Positions 11,396 to 23,551 are shown, numbered from the stretch's first letter. The stretch: 64,000 bases of DNA from Rhizomys pruinosus (GCA_009823505.1 VZQC01009545.1:242028-306027), one strand, 5' to 3'. Numbers and translations are program-made. The notes: generated from the sequence alone by a model not told the origin.

Positions 11396-13815
11396 ACAAA
11401 AATTCTAAACAGAATACTGGCAAATCGCATACAGACCCACATCAAGAAGATTATCCATCATGACCAATTTGGATTCATACCAGAGATGCAGGGATGGTTC
11501 AACATACAAAAATCAATAAATATCATCAAGCATATAAATGGACTGAAAGACAAAAACTACATAATCATCTCAATTGACTCAGAAAAAGCCTTTGGCAATA
11601 TCCAGCATCCCTTCATGCTTAAAGTCCTAGTGGGAATTAGATTGGAGGGATTATTCCTCAATGTAATCAAAGCCATATATAGGAAACCCAGAGCCAATAT
11701 CATCCTAAATGAGGAAATGACAGAAGCATTCCCCTTAAAAGTAGGAACTCGGCGAGTCTGCCCCATCCCCACTCCTCTTCAATATAGTGCTTGAAACACT
11801 TGCTAGGGCAATAAGTCAAGAAAAGGAAATTAAAGGAGTAATCATTGGAAAAGTGGAAGTCAATCTATCCCTTTTTTGCTGATGATATGATTCTTTACTT
11901 AAGGGTTGCTAAAACCTCCACCAGAAAACTCCTAGAAATGATTAACAGCTTCAGCAAAAGTGGCAGGATACCAAATTAACCTAGAAAAATCAATAGCCTT
12001 TCTTTATACCAACAAGCAACTGAAGAAGGAATTCAAGGAGACCCTCCCACTCACAGTAGCCTCAAAAACAATAAAAAACCTAGGAACAAACCTAACCAAA
12101 GACACCAAAGATCTCTACAACAAAAATTTTAAACCCCTGAAAAAGGAAATTGAAGAAGACATCAGAAGATGGAAAAACCTCCCATGCTAGTGGATTGGAA
12201 AAATTAATATATTAAGAACGTCCATTCTACCCAAACTCTTGTACAGATTTAATGCAATCCCAATTACAATCGCCAAGATTTTCTTCACAGGATTGGGAAT
12301 AAAGTCCTTAGTTTCATTTGGAGAAACAAAAGTCACCGAATAGCCAAAGCAACCACAAGTGAAAAGAGCAATACATGGGGGACCTCTATACAGGACTTCA
12401 AACTATAGTACAGGGCTATAGTCATAAAAACAGCTTGGTACTGGCACAAAAACAGACCTGTTGACCAATGGAACAAAACTGAAGATCCAACCTTGAGCAC
12501 ATACAATTTCAGCCACCTCCTGTTTGACAAGGGGGCCAAGAAAAAACAATGGAGGAAAGACATCATCTTCAGCAAGTGGTTTTGGCAAAACTTGATCATC
12601 ACTTGTGGAAGAATGAAATTAAACCCATACTTCTTTCCCTGTACAAAAGTCAACTCCAGATGGATCAAAGGCCTCAATTTGCAACCCCAAACTCTGAAGG
12701 CCATAGAAGACAAAGTTGGCAGCAGCCTACGAGTCATAGGTGTAGGAAAAGACTTCCTAAATCAGACAGCAGCTGCACAAGAATTAAGGTCGTCAGTTGA
12801 CAAATGGGACCTCATTAAACTCAAAAGCTTCTGGACATCGTAAGAAACAATAAAGGAAGTGAAGAGAAAACCCACAGAGTGGGAGGAAACCTTTACCACA
12901 GATACATCTGACAAAACATTGATTTCCAGAGTATATAAACTGCTCAAAAAACAAAGAAGAAAGAAAACAAATGAATCACTCAAAAGATGGAGCAAAGTGC
13001 TGAACAGAGACTTCACAAGTGAAGAATTAGAGATGGCTGAGAAACATCTTAGAAAGTGTTCAATGTAGCTAATAATTAAGGAAATGCAAATTAAAACCAC
13101 TTTAAAATATCATCTCACTCCAATAATACTGTCTAGGATCAAGAAAACAAATGATACCAAATGCTGGAGAGAGGTTGTGGGGAAAGGGGAACAATCATCC
13201 ATTGCTGGTGGGAATATAAACTTGTACAGCCACTATAGAAGGCAGTGTGGAGAACCCTTGGAAGACTCAAAATGAACTTACCACCTGACCCACTCATACC
13301 ACTCCTGGGTATATACCCACAAGACTCTTCTTACTGCAGACATACATGCACAGCTATGTTTATTGCAGCTCTGTTCACAATAGCAAAACCTAGAACTAAC
13401 CCAAGTGCCCCTCACCTGATGAGTGGATAGAGAAAATGTGGTACATTTACACAATGGAGTTCTATGCAGCAGTAAAAAGACAACATGAACTTTGCAAGTA
13501 AATGTATGGAACTGGAAGGTATTATGTTAAGTGAATTAACACAATCACAGAAAAACAAAGGACAATTGGTATCCCTCATCTGTGGATGGTAGTGCCAATA
13601 ACCTAGTTGTAAACATTTCTTGTTGGGAGTGATGCATATTGGAAAGAACACCACCAACAACAACAACAGATAAGACTGCATCAAAGAACTGACTAAAAGG
13701 GTGAATCTGGTGGGGTGGGGGATTGGGAGGAGGACAGGGGTCTAGATTCAACTTGTAATGTAATTTTGTACAAAAAATATATATGTAAAAAAGTTAAAAA
13801 AACAACAACAAAAAA

Positions 13816-14440
13816 GCCCTGAATGATCTGAATAAATAAACTAGTCCTTCTTTCCACCAGACAGGGACTCCCAGCCTTTATTTTACATGCATAATTTTAG
13901 CTCCTCAGGCTTGTGTGTTCTTGAATAAAGGATTTGGCTGGGGAAAATCAGTCAGAGGCCAGCCTGGGAAATCAGTGAGTGTCAGCAGCGTGGACATTGA
14001 TGTGTGGTGAGTGAGTGCCTGGGTGGGATTTAGACTGTAGAGCACTGAACAAGTGACAGTCTGGCATTAGGCTGTGGAGTGCTTAGCAGGCAGCAGCCTA
14101 GAGAATCTGGGAGTGCCAGTAGTTGCCCAGTGTAGATGTTAGATGAGACAGGTGGGCAGTGGAAAAGTATCAGCCTTTGGCTCCAAGATTTAGGACAGCT
14201 GCTGGTGACTATCTTGCATTTTCCATTTTTCCTGTCATCCAGTGGATGATGTTGGTGCATCCACTTCCATGTGTGGCATAGTGACTCCACAGAAATGGAT
14301 GGTGGGCTGGACCTAGACTGAGAATTATTAGAGACTGATTACTAGTGGGTGAAGGAGACTTATTTCTGATATCTAGAGAGACTGACTAGTATCCAGTGAA
14401 TGAATTTGGACTGAAGAACAGTTGAGTACAAATATCTGAC
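13816..14440. other. Unclassified stretch 3' of the L1
   Basis: No SINE or recognised LTR. Moderately GC-balanced with no exon-like open frame that I trust. Confidence 0.35.
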
Positions 14441-14580
14441 TGCATAGGACTTAGCATATAAAGTGGAATATATGAATCCTGGTGAGAGGTTTGAGGGGGC
14501 ATGGATGGGGAAGTGCATCTACATTTGGTCAAGGAATGTTGTATGAAATGTACAAAAGCTCAATAAAATATTAAAAAGAA
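14440..14580 (+). mobile_element. L1 3' terminal fragment (old)
   Basis: It ends in gaatgttgtatgaaatgtac, then aaaagctcaataaaat and an A-rich tail, like the terminus of the other L1 copies here. The 5' limit is unclear. Confidence 0.5.
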
Positions 14581-14664
14581 ATATTTAATTCATACATTTT
14601 TATTATAATATTTAGAGATTACTTTATGATATGCCATATACAAATTTTTTTAATTCCTTACTGT

Positions 14665-14990
14665 GTTAGTTACCTCTTTACTGCAATAGTATTTTTCTGA
14701 TGTTGTGATAAAGACATATTACAGAACAAAGTTTATCGGCTTGTAGTTCCAGAGATAATAGTCCATCATGGTTGGGAAGGCATGGTAGTAGGAACAGAAA
14801 GCTGAGCACTTATATTCAAGCAGGGATAGGGAATAGAGTGAAACTGGAACTGAGTCAGTGTATAAACTTTCAATATCAGTGAATATTGACATGCTTCCTC
14901 CAACAAGGATTCAACTACTAAGTATTCTATGACCTTTAAAAATGGTACCACCAATTTAAGCCTATGTGAGACACCTCATTCAAGCAATCA
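14665..14990 (-). mobile_element. MaLR-type LTR, reverse strand
   Basis: It starts with the complement of a MaLR LTR end (tgttagttacctctttactg, then gataaagacat) and contains gttccagagataatagtcc and cttcctccaacaagg. These are typical of rodent MaLR LTRs ending in actaataca on the sense strand. Strongly decayed. Confidence 0.6.
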
Positions 14991-15125
14991 TGCTTACTAA
15001 TTTGGATACTTATAAATTCTTTTATTACTTATCTTCATTAACTCTACTGGCAATTCAGACATAAATTATAATATTGAATATAAATGGCAAAATCATATTT
15101 ATCATTTACACTATTATGGTGAATT

Positions 15126-15300
15126 TTTTTATTATTTTTTATGTGCATGAGTATACTGCCTGCACGTGTATAAGTGCACCCATGTTGTTCAATGCCCATG
15201 GAGGTCAGAAGATGGAGTCCAATCCCTTGGAACTGGATTTAGAGGTGGTTCCTCAGTAAGAACATCAAGTGCTTAAACACTGAGTCATCTCTCCAGTCCC
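15126..15300 (-). mobile_element. Old B2-family SINE
   Basis: Reverse strand: T-rich start, gtgcatgagtatactgcctg, ggaggtcagaag and 5' end gagtcatctctccagtccc. It is more diverged and shorter than the young B2 copies. Confidence 0.8.
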
Positions 15301-15774
15301 TGTAGTGATTTCTTTAATTCTTCCACTATTAAGTATTATGATGGTTATGATTTTTCTTTTTCAATGGTGCCATCTGTCGTGCCTTATGTTCTGGTTCCAT
15401 GTTTTTATTATGAAACAATATTATAGTTTTTCCACTGCTTTTCACACATTTATAAAGATACCTATACTTTGTGATTTAGTTAATTCAGTTAACATGGCTT
15501 AGGATCCTTTTGTATAATGATATATTCAACACTCCTCAAATAAATACTTCATCATGTAATTTGTTTAATTATTACACTGATGAGTTTGTTGATGTTTTCA
15601 TATATAATCATTGATTATTTTTAATTTCTCCTTTCAGTTAGTTCAATTTTTGATGATATGGTTTGACATCCCTTATTAAGAGCATGTAAGATTACAAATG
15701 CAATATATTCACAATTTTTTCCTAATCCAAGCCTTCCATTAGCTACTATTTGCATTATCTGTACTTCTTGTGGT
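15301..15774. other. AT-rich, nothing recognised
   Basis: No repeat or gene signal. Confidence 0.4.
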
Positions 15775-15925
15775 TTTGTTTTGTATTCTTTGGAACAGAG
15801 TCTCCCTGTAGCTGCAGCTGTTCTGGAACTCACTATGTAGACCAGGCTGGCCTTGAACTCACAGAGATTCAACTCCCTCTGCCTCCCAAGTTCTGGGATT
15901 AAAAGCCTGTGCCTGCCCGACTTCC
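15775..15925 (-). mobile_element. B1 SINE
   Basis: Reverse-strand B1: agagtctccctgtagctgc, gtagaccaggctggccttga, actcacagagattcaac and ctgggattaaaagcctgtgc. Confidence 0.9.
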
Positions 15926-16019
15926 TATGTTGTTGTACTGAAACTACTTGTTTCTTTGAATCAAAATTTTATTAATTATAGACAGCATATAATTAATACA
16001 GGTTTAAGTTGTTATTTTG

Positions 16020-16343
16020 TATATGTGTGTTTCTCCTTGTCATTATGTGTGTGTGCATACATGCATGCATGCTGCAGTGTCCATGCAGAGAACATAGGAT
16101 AACTTCCAATGTCTGTCCTTGCCTTCCATGTTGTTGAGACAGGATCTCTTTTATTGTACACTGAACATAGGTCACACTAGGTATACTAGTTTTTAGCAAT
16201 TCACCTTTCTCTTACACCCATCTCTGTGTAAATGAGTGCCACAATTACAGAGACATCAGCCACTGTGTCTAACTTTTATGTGCATTCTGAAGATTATATT
16301 CAGGCTTTTGTGGCAAGCTTTTTACTCATTAAGCTATCTTTTC

Positions 16344-16345
<2 letters not shown>
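16020..16345 (-). mobile_element. B4/RSINE1-type SINE
   Basis: Reverse strand: TG-rich start with gtgcatacatgcatgc, gacaggatctcttttattg, then agtgccacaattacag and a 3' part ending ttactcattaagctatctttt (the complement of the tRNA-like head). Confidence 0.7.

Positions 16346-16346
<1 letters not shown>

Positions 16347-16378
<32 letters not shown>
16347..16378. repeat. (TA)n microsatellite
   Basis: About sixteen perfect TA units directly after the B4 SINE. Confidence 0.95.
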
Positions 16379-16379
<1 letters not shown>

Positions 16380-16636
16380 GTCCTATCGAGTAAAAATATA
16401 AGTTCCTTCTGGCAAAGATTTTCTTGAAACTTCTTTCAGATAATCTCTGAAAACTGTTTTCATTAAAATCCTCAAAACCTGGATTATAATAATCTCCTGA
16501 AGAATTCACTAAAAGGTGTAACATAGATGGATTAAGCTATTCTACATCCATTCTGCCAGTCTCTATCATCTGATTGAAATATTTAATATCATTTCTACTT
16601 AATTACTGATAAGTTTGCAATTTCTTCTTCACTTCT

Positions 16637-16880
16637 TTTTTTTATTAATTTTATTTATTTCTGTATGTGTATGAATGTACTGTTTGCATGCAAGTCTGTG
16701 CACCCATGTCGTGCAATGCTGCGGAGGTCAGAAGAGGGTCTCGGATTCCCCTGGAGCTGGAGTTCTCCTGGAATTGGAGTTTCGGACGGTTCTTGGCCGC
16801 CATGTGGGTGCTGGGGATCTAACCCGGGTCCTCTGTAAGAGCGGTCGGTGCTCTTAACCGCTAGGCCATCTCTCCAGCCC
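16637..16880 (-). mobile_element. B2 SINE with 10-bp target duplication
   Basis: Young reverse-strand B2 (CpGs kept, for example gcggtcggtgctcttaacc). The target duplication cttcacttct lies at 16,627-16,636 and 16,886-16,895. Confidence 0.95.
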
Positions 16881-16899
16881 CTTCTCTTCACTTCTAAGT

Positions 16900-18170
16900 T
16901 CTTTGTTTTCCATGGGCATGCCATTACTGGAAGACTATATCCACTTAATTAAACTATTACTAAGCCTTTGGCTCCTTTTGTAAGCTAAACATTTAAGCAT
17001 AAAACTTTCCTTCCACTAACCCCAAATAATGTATGCATATGTAGTGTATGTCTGTATGTATATGTGTGTTTTGCTTGTGTCGTAAAATATCAGCACAGAA
17101 AGTAGTGAATATCATTGAAAGAAATGAATTATCCAATTCGTGCTGCTGAGATTAGATCCATGATATCTATTTTTGTTGTCTATGCTGTTCTGGGTCACTA
17201 GGCATTAGAAAAGAAAGTTATCTGATAAAACAAGTTCCCTTTTTCTTTCCCTTGTGATGCTGGGTGTACTGGATCAATAAAGATTGAATAAGTCCATTGT
17301 TTGAGAACAGTTCTGAGTTAAATCTGAAGGAACAAGTTTCAGAACAGATCAAGCTCACTGTTGGTTTGAACAAAGGACAATGAGTCAGGCTGTCTTCTGA
17401 AACTATCATGATATACCTGGCATCTCTTTGTTGCAGTTTTCTGTATCAATATATTTTTTTCTTTATCTATTGACACATTTCTACCTTCTTTGTGCTAAAC
17501 AGATATTTTATAGTATGAAATTTAAGTTTATATCAATGAAAAATTCTCCAGAGATTGAGATTTATATTATACACATGGAAAAAGAGAGAGTTTATTAAGG
17601 AATTTATTAATGTTTTTATGAAGTTTGAGAACCGTCAAGATTTTCAAGATAAGTCAGTATAGTGGAAATCAAGGAGATTTAATGATATAGACACAGAGAA
17701 ACCATTCTTTCAATTCACGTTCAAAGGCAGAAAAAAAGGCTAGTACCCTATTCTGAGAACTGATTTGGATGTTGAATACTATAATAATTTGTGGAATCTT
17801 GGTTGGAACATGCATACATATATTAGGCAGGGAAATTTCATTTACCAACTTACAAAATTAAAATTAAATTCTAAGCAAAAACACTCATGGAAAAACAGCC
17901 AGAGTAATGTTTGATCAAATATCTAGACACACAATGGCCCATTCACAGTGACTGATAAAAGTGCCTATCACATAATTTCTTTGGTATTTGTGTTGCTTTG
18001 ACTTTGAGCTATTCCTTTGTGGTTTCTATGGTGTTTACAACTAACATGTAGGTTTTTAAACATTGAAGTTGAGATGCATAATTATTTTATTTCAGTTGTG
18101 TCAAAGATTTGCCTCCAAGACTGGGGATCTACCTTAGTTGCTGTGAACTTTTACAGCATGTATGAAGCTG
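16900..18170. other. AT-rich unique stretch, no gene seen
   Basis: A TGTATG-rich patch lies at 17,030-17,070. The open frame at 17,218-17,409 (reverse) and others here are short and unrecognised. Confidence 0.4.
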
Positions 18171-18174
18171 CGGA

Positions 18175-18590
18175 TTTTTTTTTTTATAATTTTCATTTTT
18201 TATTGATGCTTTGTGTATTTCATACATCATTTTCCAATTCAGTTCAGGCATATTTCCCTTTCCATTTCCCTTCCCCCTACCTCACCCCACCCCATCCCAG
18301 ATCATGCATTCTGCCATAACTGTCCTGCATCTTTCTCTCAGTTATTTTTTTCATTTTTAACAATAAGTGATAATTTATGAGTACAAGCATCCTTCATGTA
18401 AAACCAGTTTGCAAGCATTTGTGCCCAAACCCACACAGCCCATGGGTCCCACCATCCAGCAGGGGGGGCTTGTATGTTCAATCAAGTTGATGAAATGAGT
18501 GCCCAGACTATATTGCTGTAGTTTCACCATTCACCCCAATCGCAGCCCTTACATTCTACCACGCCCCCTCTTTCACAGATTGTTCGCTAG
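18175..18590 (-). mobile_element. L1 3' UTR fragment, reverse strand
   Basis: Poly-T start, then tattgatgctttgtgtattt, the C-rich complement of the G-rich tract, gatcatgcattctgccata, and the conserved block around catccagcagggggggc and agtttcaccattcacccc. The same block recurs at 63,640-64,000 (reverse) and 54,600-54,960 (forward). Confidence 0.88.
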
Positions 18591-18744
18591 GCTTAGAAAA
18601 GGGGCACAGGTCGATGAGAAGCAAAACAGTCTACTTTCTCTGGAGCTGTTGTCTTGGACTCTGGTAAATTCTGGCTGTTTCCTTTCATGGGCTGACAGTT
18701 TGTCCAGTAATAACCTTTTGATCCTACTAATGAAGCACAGGCAA

Positions 18745-18760
18745 TTATATATATATATAT

Positions 18761-18801
<41 letters not shown>
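18745..18801. repeat. (TA)n(GATA)n compound microsatellite
   Basis: About nine TA units followed by about ten perfect GATA-type units. Confidence 0.95.
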
Positions 18802-18803
<2 letters not shown>

Positions 18804-19290
18804 TTTAAACAGAACTAATTATTATGGTAGGTTACTTTGCTATAGACACAGATGTTTTGATGGTATCCTAATCCATGAATTACGCTTTTACTATAAAAGA
18901 TGACAAGATCTTATTGTGGCTTATAACATTCTCCTAACCATTAGAGGATGTAAGCTTGTGGCATCAGCCATTGGTTATTCCTCCAAGGAGAGAGCTAATA
19001 GCCAATTAGATTTGGGATATGCAGGCATATGGCTGCCTCCGCTGCACAGTATTTCCAGGCAGGTGAGGTGTAGCTGGTGCTGATGGAGGAATCTTGCTTG
19101 ACTCAAGGAGACCCATATTTGCTTTATTGGTTTAGTGGCCTTTGGTAACGCTCTCTGGTATTCCAGAGACCATCTGTACACTTGCATGTGTTGTCTCAAT
19201 ACATCTTTCCCATGTTAACGTCCTCAGCATCACGAGTTGTGTGAAATTTGGCAGTAGTTGCAGCAGAGTCAGTGCAAGGGTTTCCTCAGT
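18802..19290. other. Unclassified sequence, possibly an old LTR
   Basis: Less AT-rich than its surroundings (ggctgcctccgctgcacag, ctggtattccagagacc) and contains short tcaatacatctttccc-like motifs. I cannot assign it to a family. Confidence 0.3.
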
Positions 19291-19295
19291 TATAT

Positions 19296-19347
19296 AGGGA
19301 ATTCCAAGCCTGTCTGGACTAGATGAGACCCTGTCTCAAAACAAAAG
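19296..19347 (+). mobile_element. B1 fragment (3' end)
   Basis: aattccaagcctgtctgg then gagaccctgtctcaaaac, the 3' third of a B1. Confidence 0.55.
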
Positions 19348-19389
19348 ACAATGCACATACACAAGGCACCAATGATATGTCACAGAAGT

Positions 19390-19555
19390 AAGCCAGGCTT
19401 AGTGGCATATGCTTTTAATCCCAGCACTTGGGAGGCAATGGAAGGCGGATCTCTGTGAGTTCAAGGCCAGCCTGGTCTACAAAGTGAGTTCTAGGACAGC
19501 TGGGAACAGACAGTAACTGACAGGGAGACCCTGTCAAAAAAATACAAAAAAGTAT
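19390..19555 (+). mobile_element. B1 SINE
   Basis: agccaggcttagtggcatat, tttaatcccagcacttggga, gttcaaggccagcctggtct, and agaccctgtcaaaaaa with A-tail. A short internal insertion lies near 19,505-19,520. Confidence 0.92.
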
Positions 19556-19739
19556 GTAACAAAAGTAAAATTTTTCTTGTATATGAGTTCATTTTTATCT
19601 CATTTTTTGTGATTTTATTGTCATAAGATTATTTATGCATTCACATATTTCATATTCACATATGTGTACAAAATATGTAGAATTTATTGTCATGCCGGTA
19701 TTATAATCACCTGAACAAATACACTCTTAAGTTTTTAAG

Positions 19740-20040
19740 GATCTTTCTTTTCCTTTCAACCTGTGCAGATCAAATGGACTGTGTCCCTACCATGTGTCAA
19801 TGGAACTGTCTCTGGAGCCCTGTTTCTTCCACTGTGTCCCCTTGAACAAGCCATACCCATAATTTATGCAAAATGGTGTTCACAGCTTCTTTGGGGCACT
19901 ACAAGTTCAAGTTCAGCTCCACACTTTATCTTAATAGACCATCTGGCCCTTTCATATGTAGTATCTCATTCATCCAAGGTCATGCATCCTTTCCCTATTT
20001 CAGCTGTGTCCAATGGATATGGGTAGCTGCACTTCTTACA
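19740..20040 (+). other. Exon-like open stretch, not assigned
   Basis: A pyrimidine run ending in an AG (ctttcttttcctttcaacct then gtgcag, ending near 19,769) precedes an 87-residue open frame to 20,026. An overlapping frame is open from 19,873 to 20,112. I do not recognise either protein. It could be chance, or a decayed exon or retrocopy. Confidence 0.2.
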
Positions 20041-20198
20041 GCACTTTGGTATGTTAATCATCTAGCATACTCACATTCATTCATTATTTTTTTGGATAGA
20101 GTACCAAACTGAAGTTTCTAAGGATACCCCCTGGTGTCTAGGTCATCAGACTGAAGAGTGGATGGTTTTTCTGGGGTTAATTAAAAATTAATTAATTA

Positions 20199-20352
20199 GC
20201 CGGGCGTGGTGGTGCACGCCTTTAATCCTAGCACTTGGGAGGCAGAGGCAGGTGGATCTTTGTAAGTTCAAGGCCAGCCTGGTCTACAGAGTGAGTTCCA
20301 GGACAGCTGGGGCTACAGGGAGACCCTGTCTCGAAAAGACCAAAAAAAAATT
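20199..20352 (+). mobile_element. B1 SINE
   Basis: gccgggcgtggtggtgcacg through agaccctgtctcgaaaagac and A-tail, flanked by aattaattaatta on both sides as target duplication. Close to consensus, so young. Confidence 0.96.
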
Positions 20353-20689
20353 AATTAATTATTAGTCAAGATTTTATCAAATAATAAAAGTCATTCTTAG
20401 CAAAATATTGCTTTAAGTCAGAAATTGATGTTATATACCCAAAAGTCATTTATTTTTCTTTTATGCCTTTGTAAGTAGTTACCATGAAATGTGACCTATA
20501 TGTTACTTATATTACCTATACTATAGAATGTAAAATTTTTACATGGATTCAAAGTATTGTCAGGTGTTCACAACTAGAGTCTGAAGGAGTTTTCTGTTTT
20601 TATTTTTAGATCAAATAATTTAGTGGTAAATTTACTTAGTTTGTATTTGAGAGCATCTAAATTTTTTCTTCAATTTAGAAGTTCATAAT

Positions 20690-21390
20690 TTTTGCACATA
20701 AAATTATTGTCTCACACTATTTTTCTTTAATACAGTTACTCTGTCATATCCCTTCCCTCTAGCTGGTGTGGTTTCTAGCTGTCAATCCACTGTTTTTGTT
20801 ACTGAGAATTTCTTGGAAACAAGAAGTCAGTCTTTTCTTGCTGCTTTCAATATTCTTCATTTTGATAGTTTGATTATATTTACTTGGAATTTATTGAGCT
20901 TCTCATATGAATGAACTCATTGATTTCATACAATTGAGAAGTCTTTAAGCTATCAGTTCTTTGGTCACACTTTCTGCTCATTCTTTTATTTTTTCCACTT
21001 CTGAGACTCACACTGGGCTTCCATTGATTTGCATAAGTGAGATCCTAAAGCTCCCTTGGGATTTGTGCATTTTGCTTCACCTTTAAAACTTTCTGTTCCT
21101 CATATTTAGCAATTTCCATTAGCAGATTTTTAGGTTCACTGATTCTTTTCCCATACCGATTTTCTGTCAAGCTCTGATAGTTATTTTCCATCTTCTTTAT
21201 TGTACTTTTTACTCCAGCATTTCTATTTGACTCTTCTTTATAAAAATAATTTCCTTATTGATATTATGTTTTATCAAGACATTTTTATAATTCCTTCAAT
21301 TTCTTCAGACATGGTTTCTTTTATTCTTTGAACACATAAGTAGATCAAATTCTTTATGTCCAATGTTATATTATTTTTAAAATAGTTTCT
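20690..21390 (-). mobile_element. Ancient L1/HAL1-type ORF1 remnant
   Basis: Read on the reverse strand, the segment follows the ancient mammalian L1 ORF1 order. A coiled-coil part (near 21,390-21,180, with caaatagaaatgctggag and agtacaataaagaagatgg) is followed by aagaatcagtgaacct, then gaagctcaataaattcc, then aatataatcaaactatcaaa near 20,860, and a C-terminal part near 20,800-20,700. Stops and indels throughout. L1M versus HAL1 cannot be decided by eye. Confidence 0.55.
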
Positions 21391-22158
21391 GTTCACTAAT
21401 TTCTCATTTGTATGTGCATCATAATTTATTACATATTAAATATCATATATATTGTTATATTCTTATTATTGTTTGTTGATAGTTTACTGCCTTTATTAAA
21501 TTAATTCTATTTATCTTCCTTGTATTCTATGACCATTAAAGTCTCAGTTAACTTTGCTAATCTATGTTGTTCAGAGATTTTTTTTATTATGCCCCGACTG
21601 GAAAATTGTTTGTGTTGTTATTGCACACATTTAAAATTTTTTTATTTATACTTAAGCTGAAGTTTTGCTGTATGTTTTTTGTTGTCTTATTTATACCAAT
21701 GTACCATTTTGTACATGCCATGCTAAAATGTATGGATAAATACTTCATACAGAGAACACTTATCCTAGGAGAAAATAATGAATTTTAAGTAATTACTTTA
21801 AAGGACTGTGGTATATAATTTATGTACGATATTACACAATAAATACTTTTTTATGCATTTGAAAGCTAAAATAAATGTAAAGTCTATTACAATTATAAAT
21901 TTTTCAAAAGAATCTATTTCTCAATCTATTCTAGTTACCTATAATATTTCCCCTTTAAAATGTTTTCAAGAATCTCTTTGTGACCATTTCTATAAATAAA
22001 CAATATATATTTGAGAAGTTAAATAAAACAAACCAGGTACAGGATATGTTTTGAACCTTCTTTCCACAAAGAAATGATAATGGATTAGATGATATTTATA
22101 CTAATCACTCACATTTGGGTATCAGACCATGTATGCATGCATCTTGTGTCATAGTGTC

Positions 22159-22160
<2 letters not shown>
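21391..22160. other. AT-rich, nothing recognised
   Basis: Very AT-rich. Open frames at 21,564-21,788 and 21,808-21,999 are unrecognised and likely chance. Part may be further ancient L1 5' sequence. Confidence 0.4.
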
Positions 22161-22162
<2 letters not shown>

Positions 22163-22202
<40 letters not shown>

Positions 22203-22215
22203 CTATCTATCTCTA

Positions 22216-22259
<44 letters not shown>
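22163..22259. repeat. (TA)n(ATCT)n compound microsatellite
   Basis: TA repeats (to about 22,199) followed by ctat/atct units to about 22,259. Confidence 0.95.
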
Positions 22260-22282
22260 AATCATCTTTCTATCTATGATGT

Positions 22283-22610
22283 TTCTGTGCTTAAATACAG
22301 TGACCAAGAGAACTTTTGAGCCTATGGTCCCAGAGGAATCAAGAATCCATCTTGGTGGAGAGGCATGGTGGCAATAGGTGACCAAAGCAGAAAGAGGAGT
22401 GTACAAATCTTTAATCAGGCAAAGGAAGCAGAGACCAACTGGAAATTGGGCAAGGCTTTAAGAACACTCAAAGCCTGCCCCTGTGTTGCACTTCCTCTTG
22501 CAAGGCCACACCTCCTAAAACAGTGCCAGCAAATGGGGACAAAATGTCCAAATACATTGAAGCTATGGGAGACATTTTCATTCAAACCACCACATATTTG
22601 TCACACATAA
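22283..22610 (-). mobile_element. MaLR-type LTR, reverse strand, 5'-sense end intact
   Basis: agtgaccaagagaactttt, then ggtcccagaggaatcaag, gcactttcctcttgcaagg-like and cattcaaaccaccaca at its end, which is the complement of the LTR start tgtggtggtttg. The same LTR family occurs at 49,028-49,385. Confidence 0.65.
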
Positions 22611-23307
22611 TTTGAAAGTTATAAAAACTTATGCTTTTCCAATACACACAATGAATTCAGATTAACTTAGTGTTCTTTTTGTATGTGTTACATTTATGCT
22701 TATTTGTATTTGAATGATCAGCATTTTCTCAAGTTATATATTGCTTTGATAATTATTATGAAAGAAAACCTGGTACTAAATGCTTCCATCATTTGAATGT
22801 TCTGTGATGACTACAGAAGTTTGAAGAATTAGAAAGAAACATGTTATTCTAAAATGTATCATGCTGAGAATATGAAATATTACAATATAATTTAATTTTC
22901 TTGGTTATTGAAGTCCTCTATTTTTAATGTGTTACTTATTCTGGATTTGGGGTTTGAATACTCACTCTGCTAATGCTTTCTTAGGACAATTATAGTCCTA
23001 TGCATAATTACATATTACAGCTCCCAGAAAAGATAGAAATTAAATATCATCAAAATTAAGCACAGTTTGGACATTTGAAACCAGTTGGTGTTTCTAATGT
23101 AAATGTATAGGAAATATTTGTCTCTCTTTCAATTCAATCAATTAAACGTTTCCCTGAATTGACCTTTCCTTTTACAAGGCTATGCTATCCAGCCTCATAT
23201 TGCTTAAATAGTCCATGTATTTTCCCTTGTGTCTTTTAAACTTATATGTGCATAGAATGGTACTCCAAAATATGCCATGGATTTGTTTTATGTAATTGAA
23301 TCCTATA
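22611..23307. other. AT-rich unique stretch
   Basis: Nothing recognised. Confidence 0.4.
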
Positions 23308-23321
23308 AAACACAATTATTA

Positions 23322-23537
23322 TTTTTTTACTTTATTTTTATTTCTGTATGTGTATGCATGTAGGTTTGTGCGCCCATGTCATGCGATGCCGCAGAGATCA
23401 GAAGAGGGTCTCGGATTCCCCTGGAACTGGAGTTCTCCTGGAATTGGAGTTACAGATGGTTCTTAGGCGCCATGTGGTTGCTGGGGATCGAACCCGGGTC
23501 CTCTGCAAGAGCAGTCGGTGCTCTTAACCACCAGGCT
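23322..23537 (-). mobile_element. B2 SINE, 5'-truncated, with 14-bp target duplication
   Basis: Reverse-strand B2 lacking the final ccatctctccagccc (its 5' end). The duplication aaacacaattatta is at 23,308-23,321 and 23,538-23,551. Truncation with an intact duplication suggests incomplete reverse transcription at insertion. Confidence 0.9.
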
Positions 23538-23551
23538 AAACACAATTATTA

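Larger units (their letters stand above)
9440..13590 (+). pseudogene. L1 ORF2 remnant (endonuclease and reverse transcriptase)
   Basis: The N-terminal endonuclease starts around VNINGLNS (about 9,470). The usual CLQETH motif reads CLQKTH (about 9,550), so the metal-binding glutamate is lost. VGDFNTPL is kept near 9,840. RT pieces follow: NLPTKKSHGPDG (about 10,920), [17 protein letters not shown] (11,486), SIDSEKAF (about 11,570) and an FADDMI catalytic box near 11,880. The C-terminal part runs through 12,493-13,068 and PPDPLIPLLGIYPQ (about 13,280) to about 13,590. Many frameshifts, a B2 insertion and a 128-160 bp inverted duplication interrupt it. Confidence 0.9.
7785..13815 (+). mobile_element. 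Near full-length, inactive L1 retrotransposon
   Basis: About 6 kb with all parts in order: 5' region (7,785-8,380), ORF1 remains (about 8,380-9,381), ORF2 remains (about 9,440-13,590) and a 3' UTR with G-rich tract and A-rich tail (13,590-13,815). Stops and frameshifts break both frames. A B2 is inserted at 11,150-11,395, and an inverted duplication sits in the endonuclease region. It cannot code for working proteins. I could not identify a target duplication. Confidence 0.92.

Noticed and set aside
18499..18768. 89-residue frame near 18.5 kb
   Set aside because: It lies over a reverse L1 3' UTR and runs into a microsatellite.
22163..22259. Regular short repeats considered as a CRISPR-like array
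   Set aside because: Simple tetranucleotide microsatellite with no spacers, in a mammalian genome.
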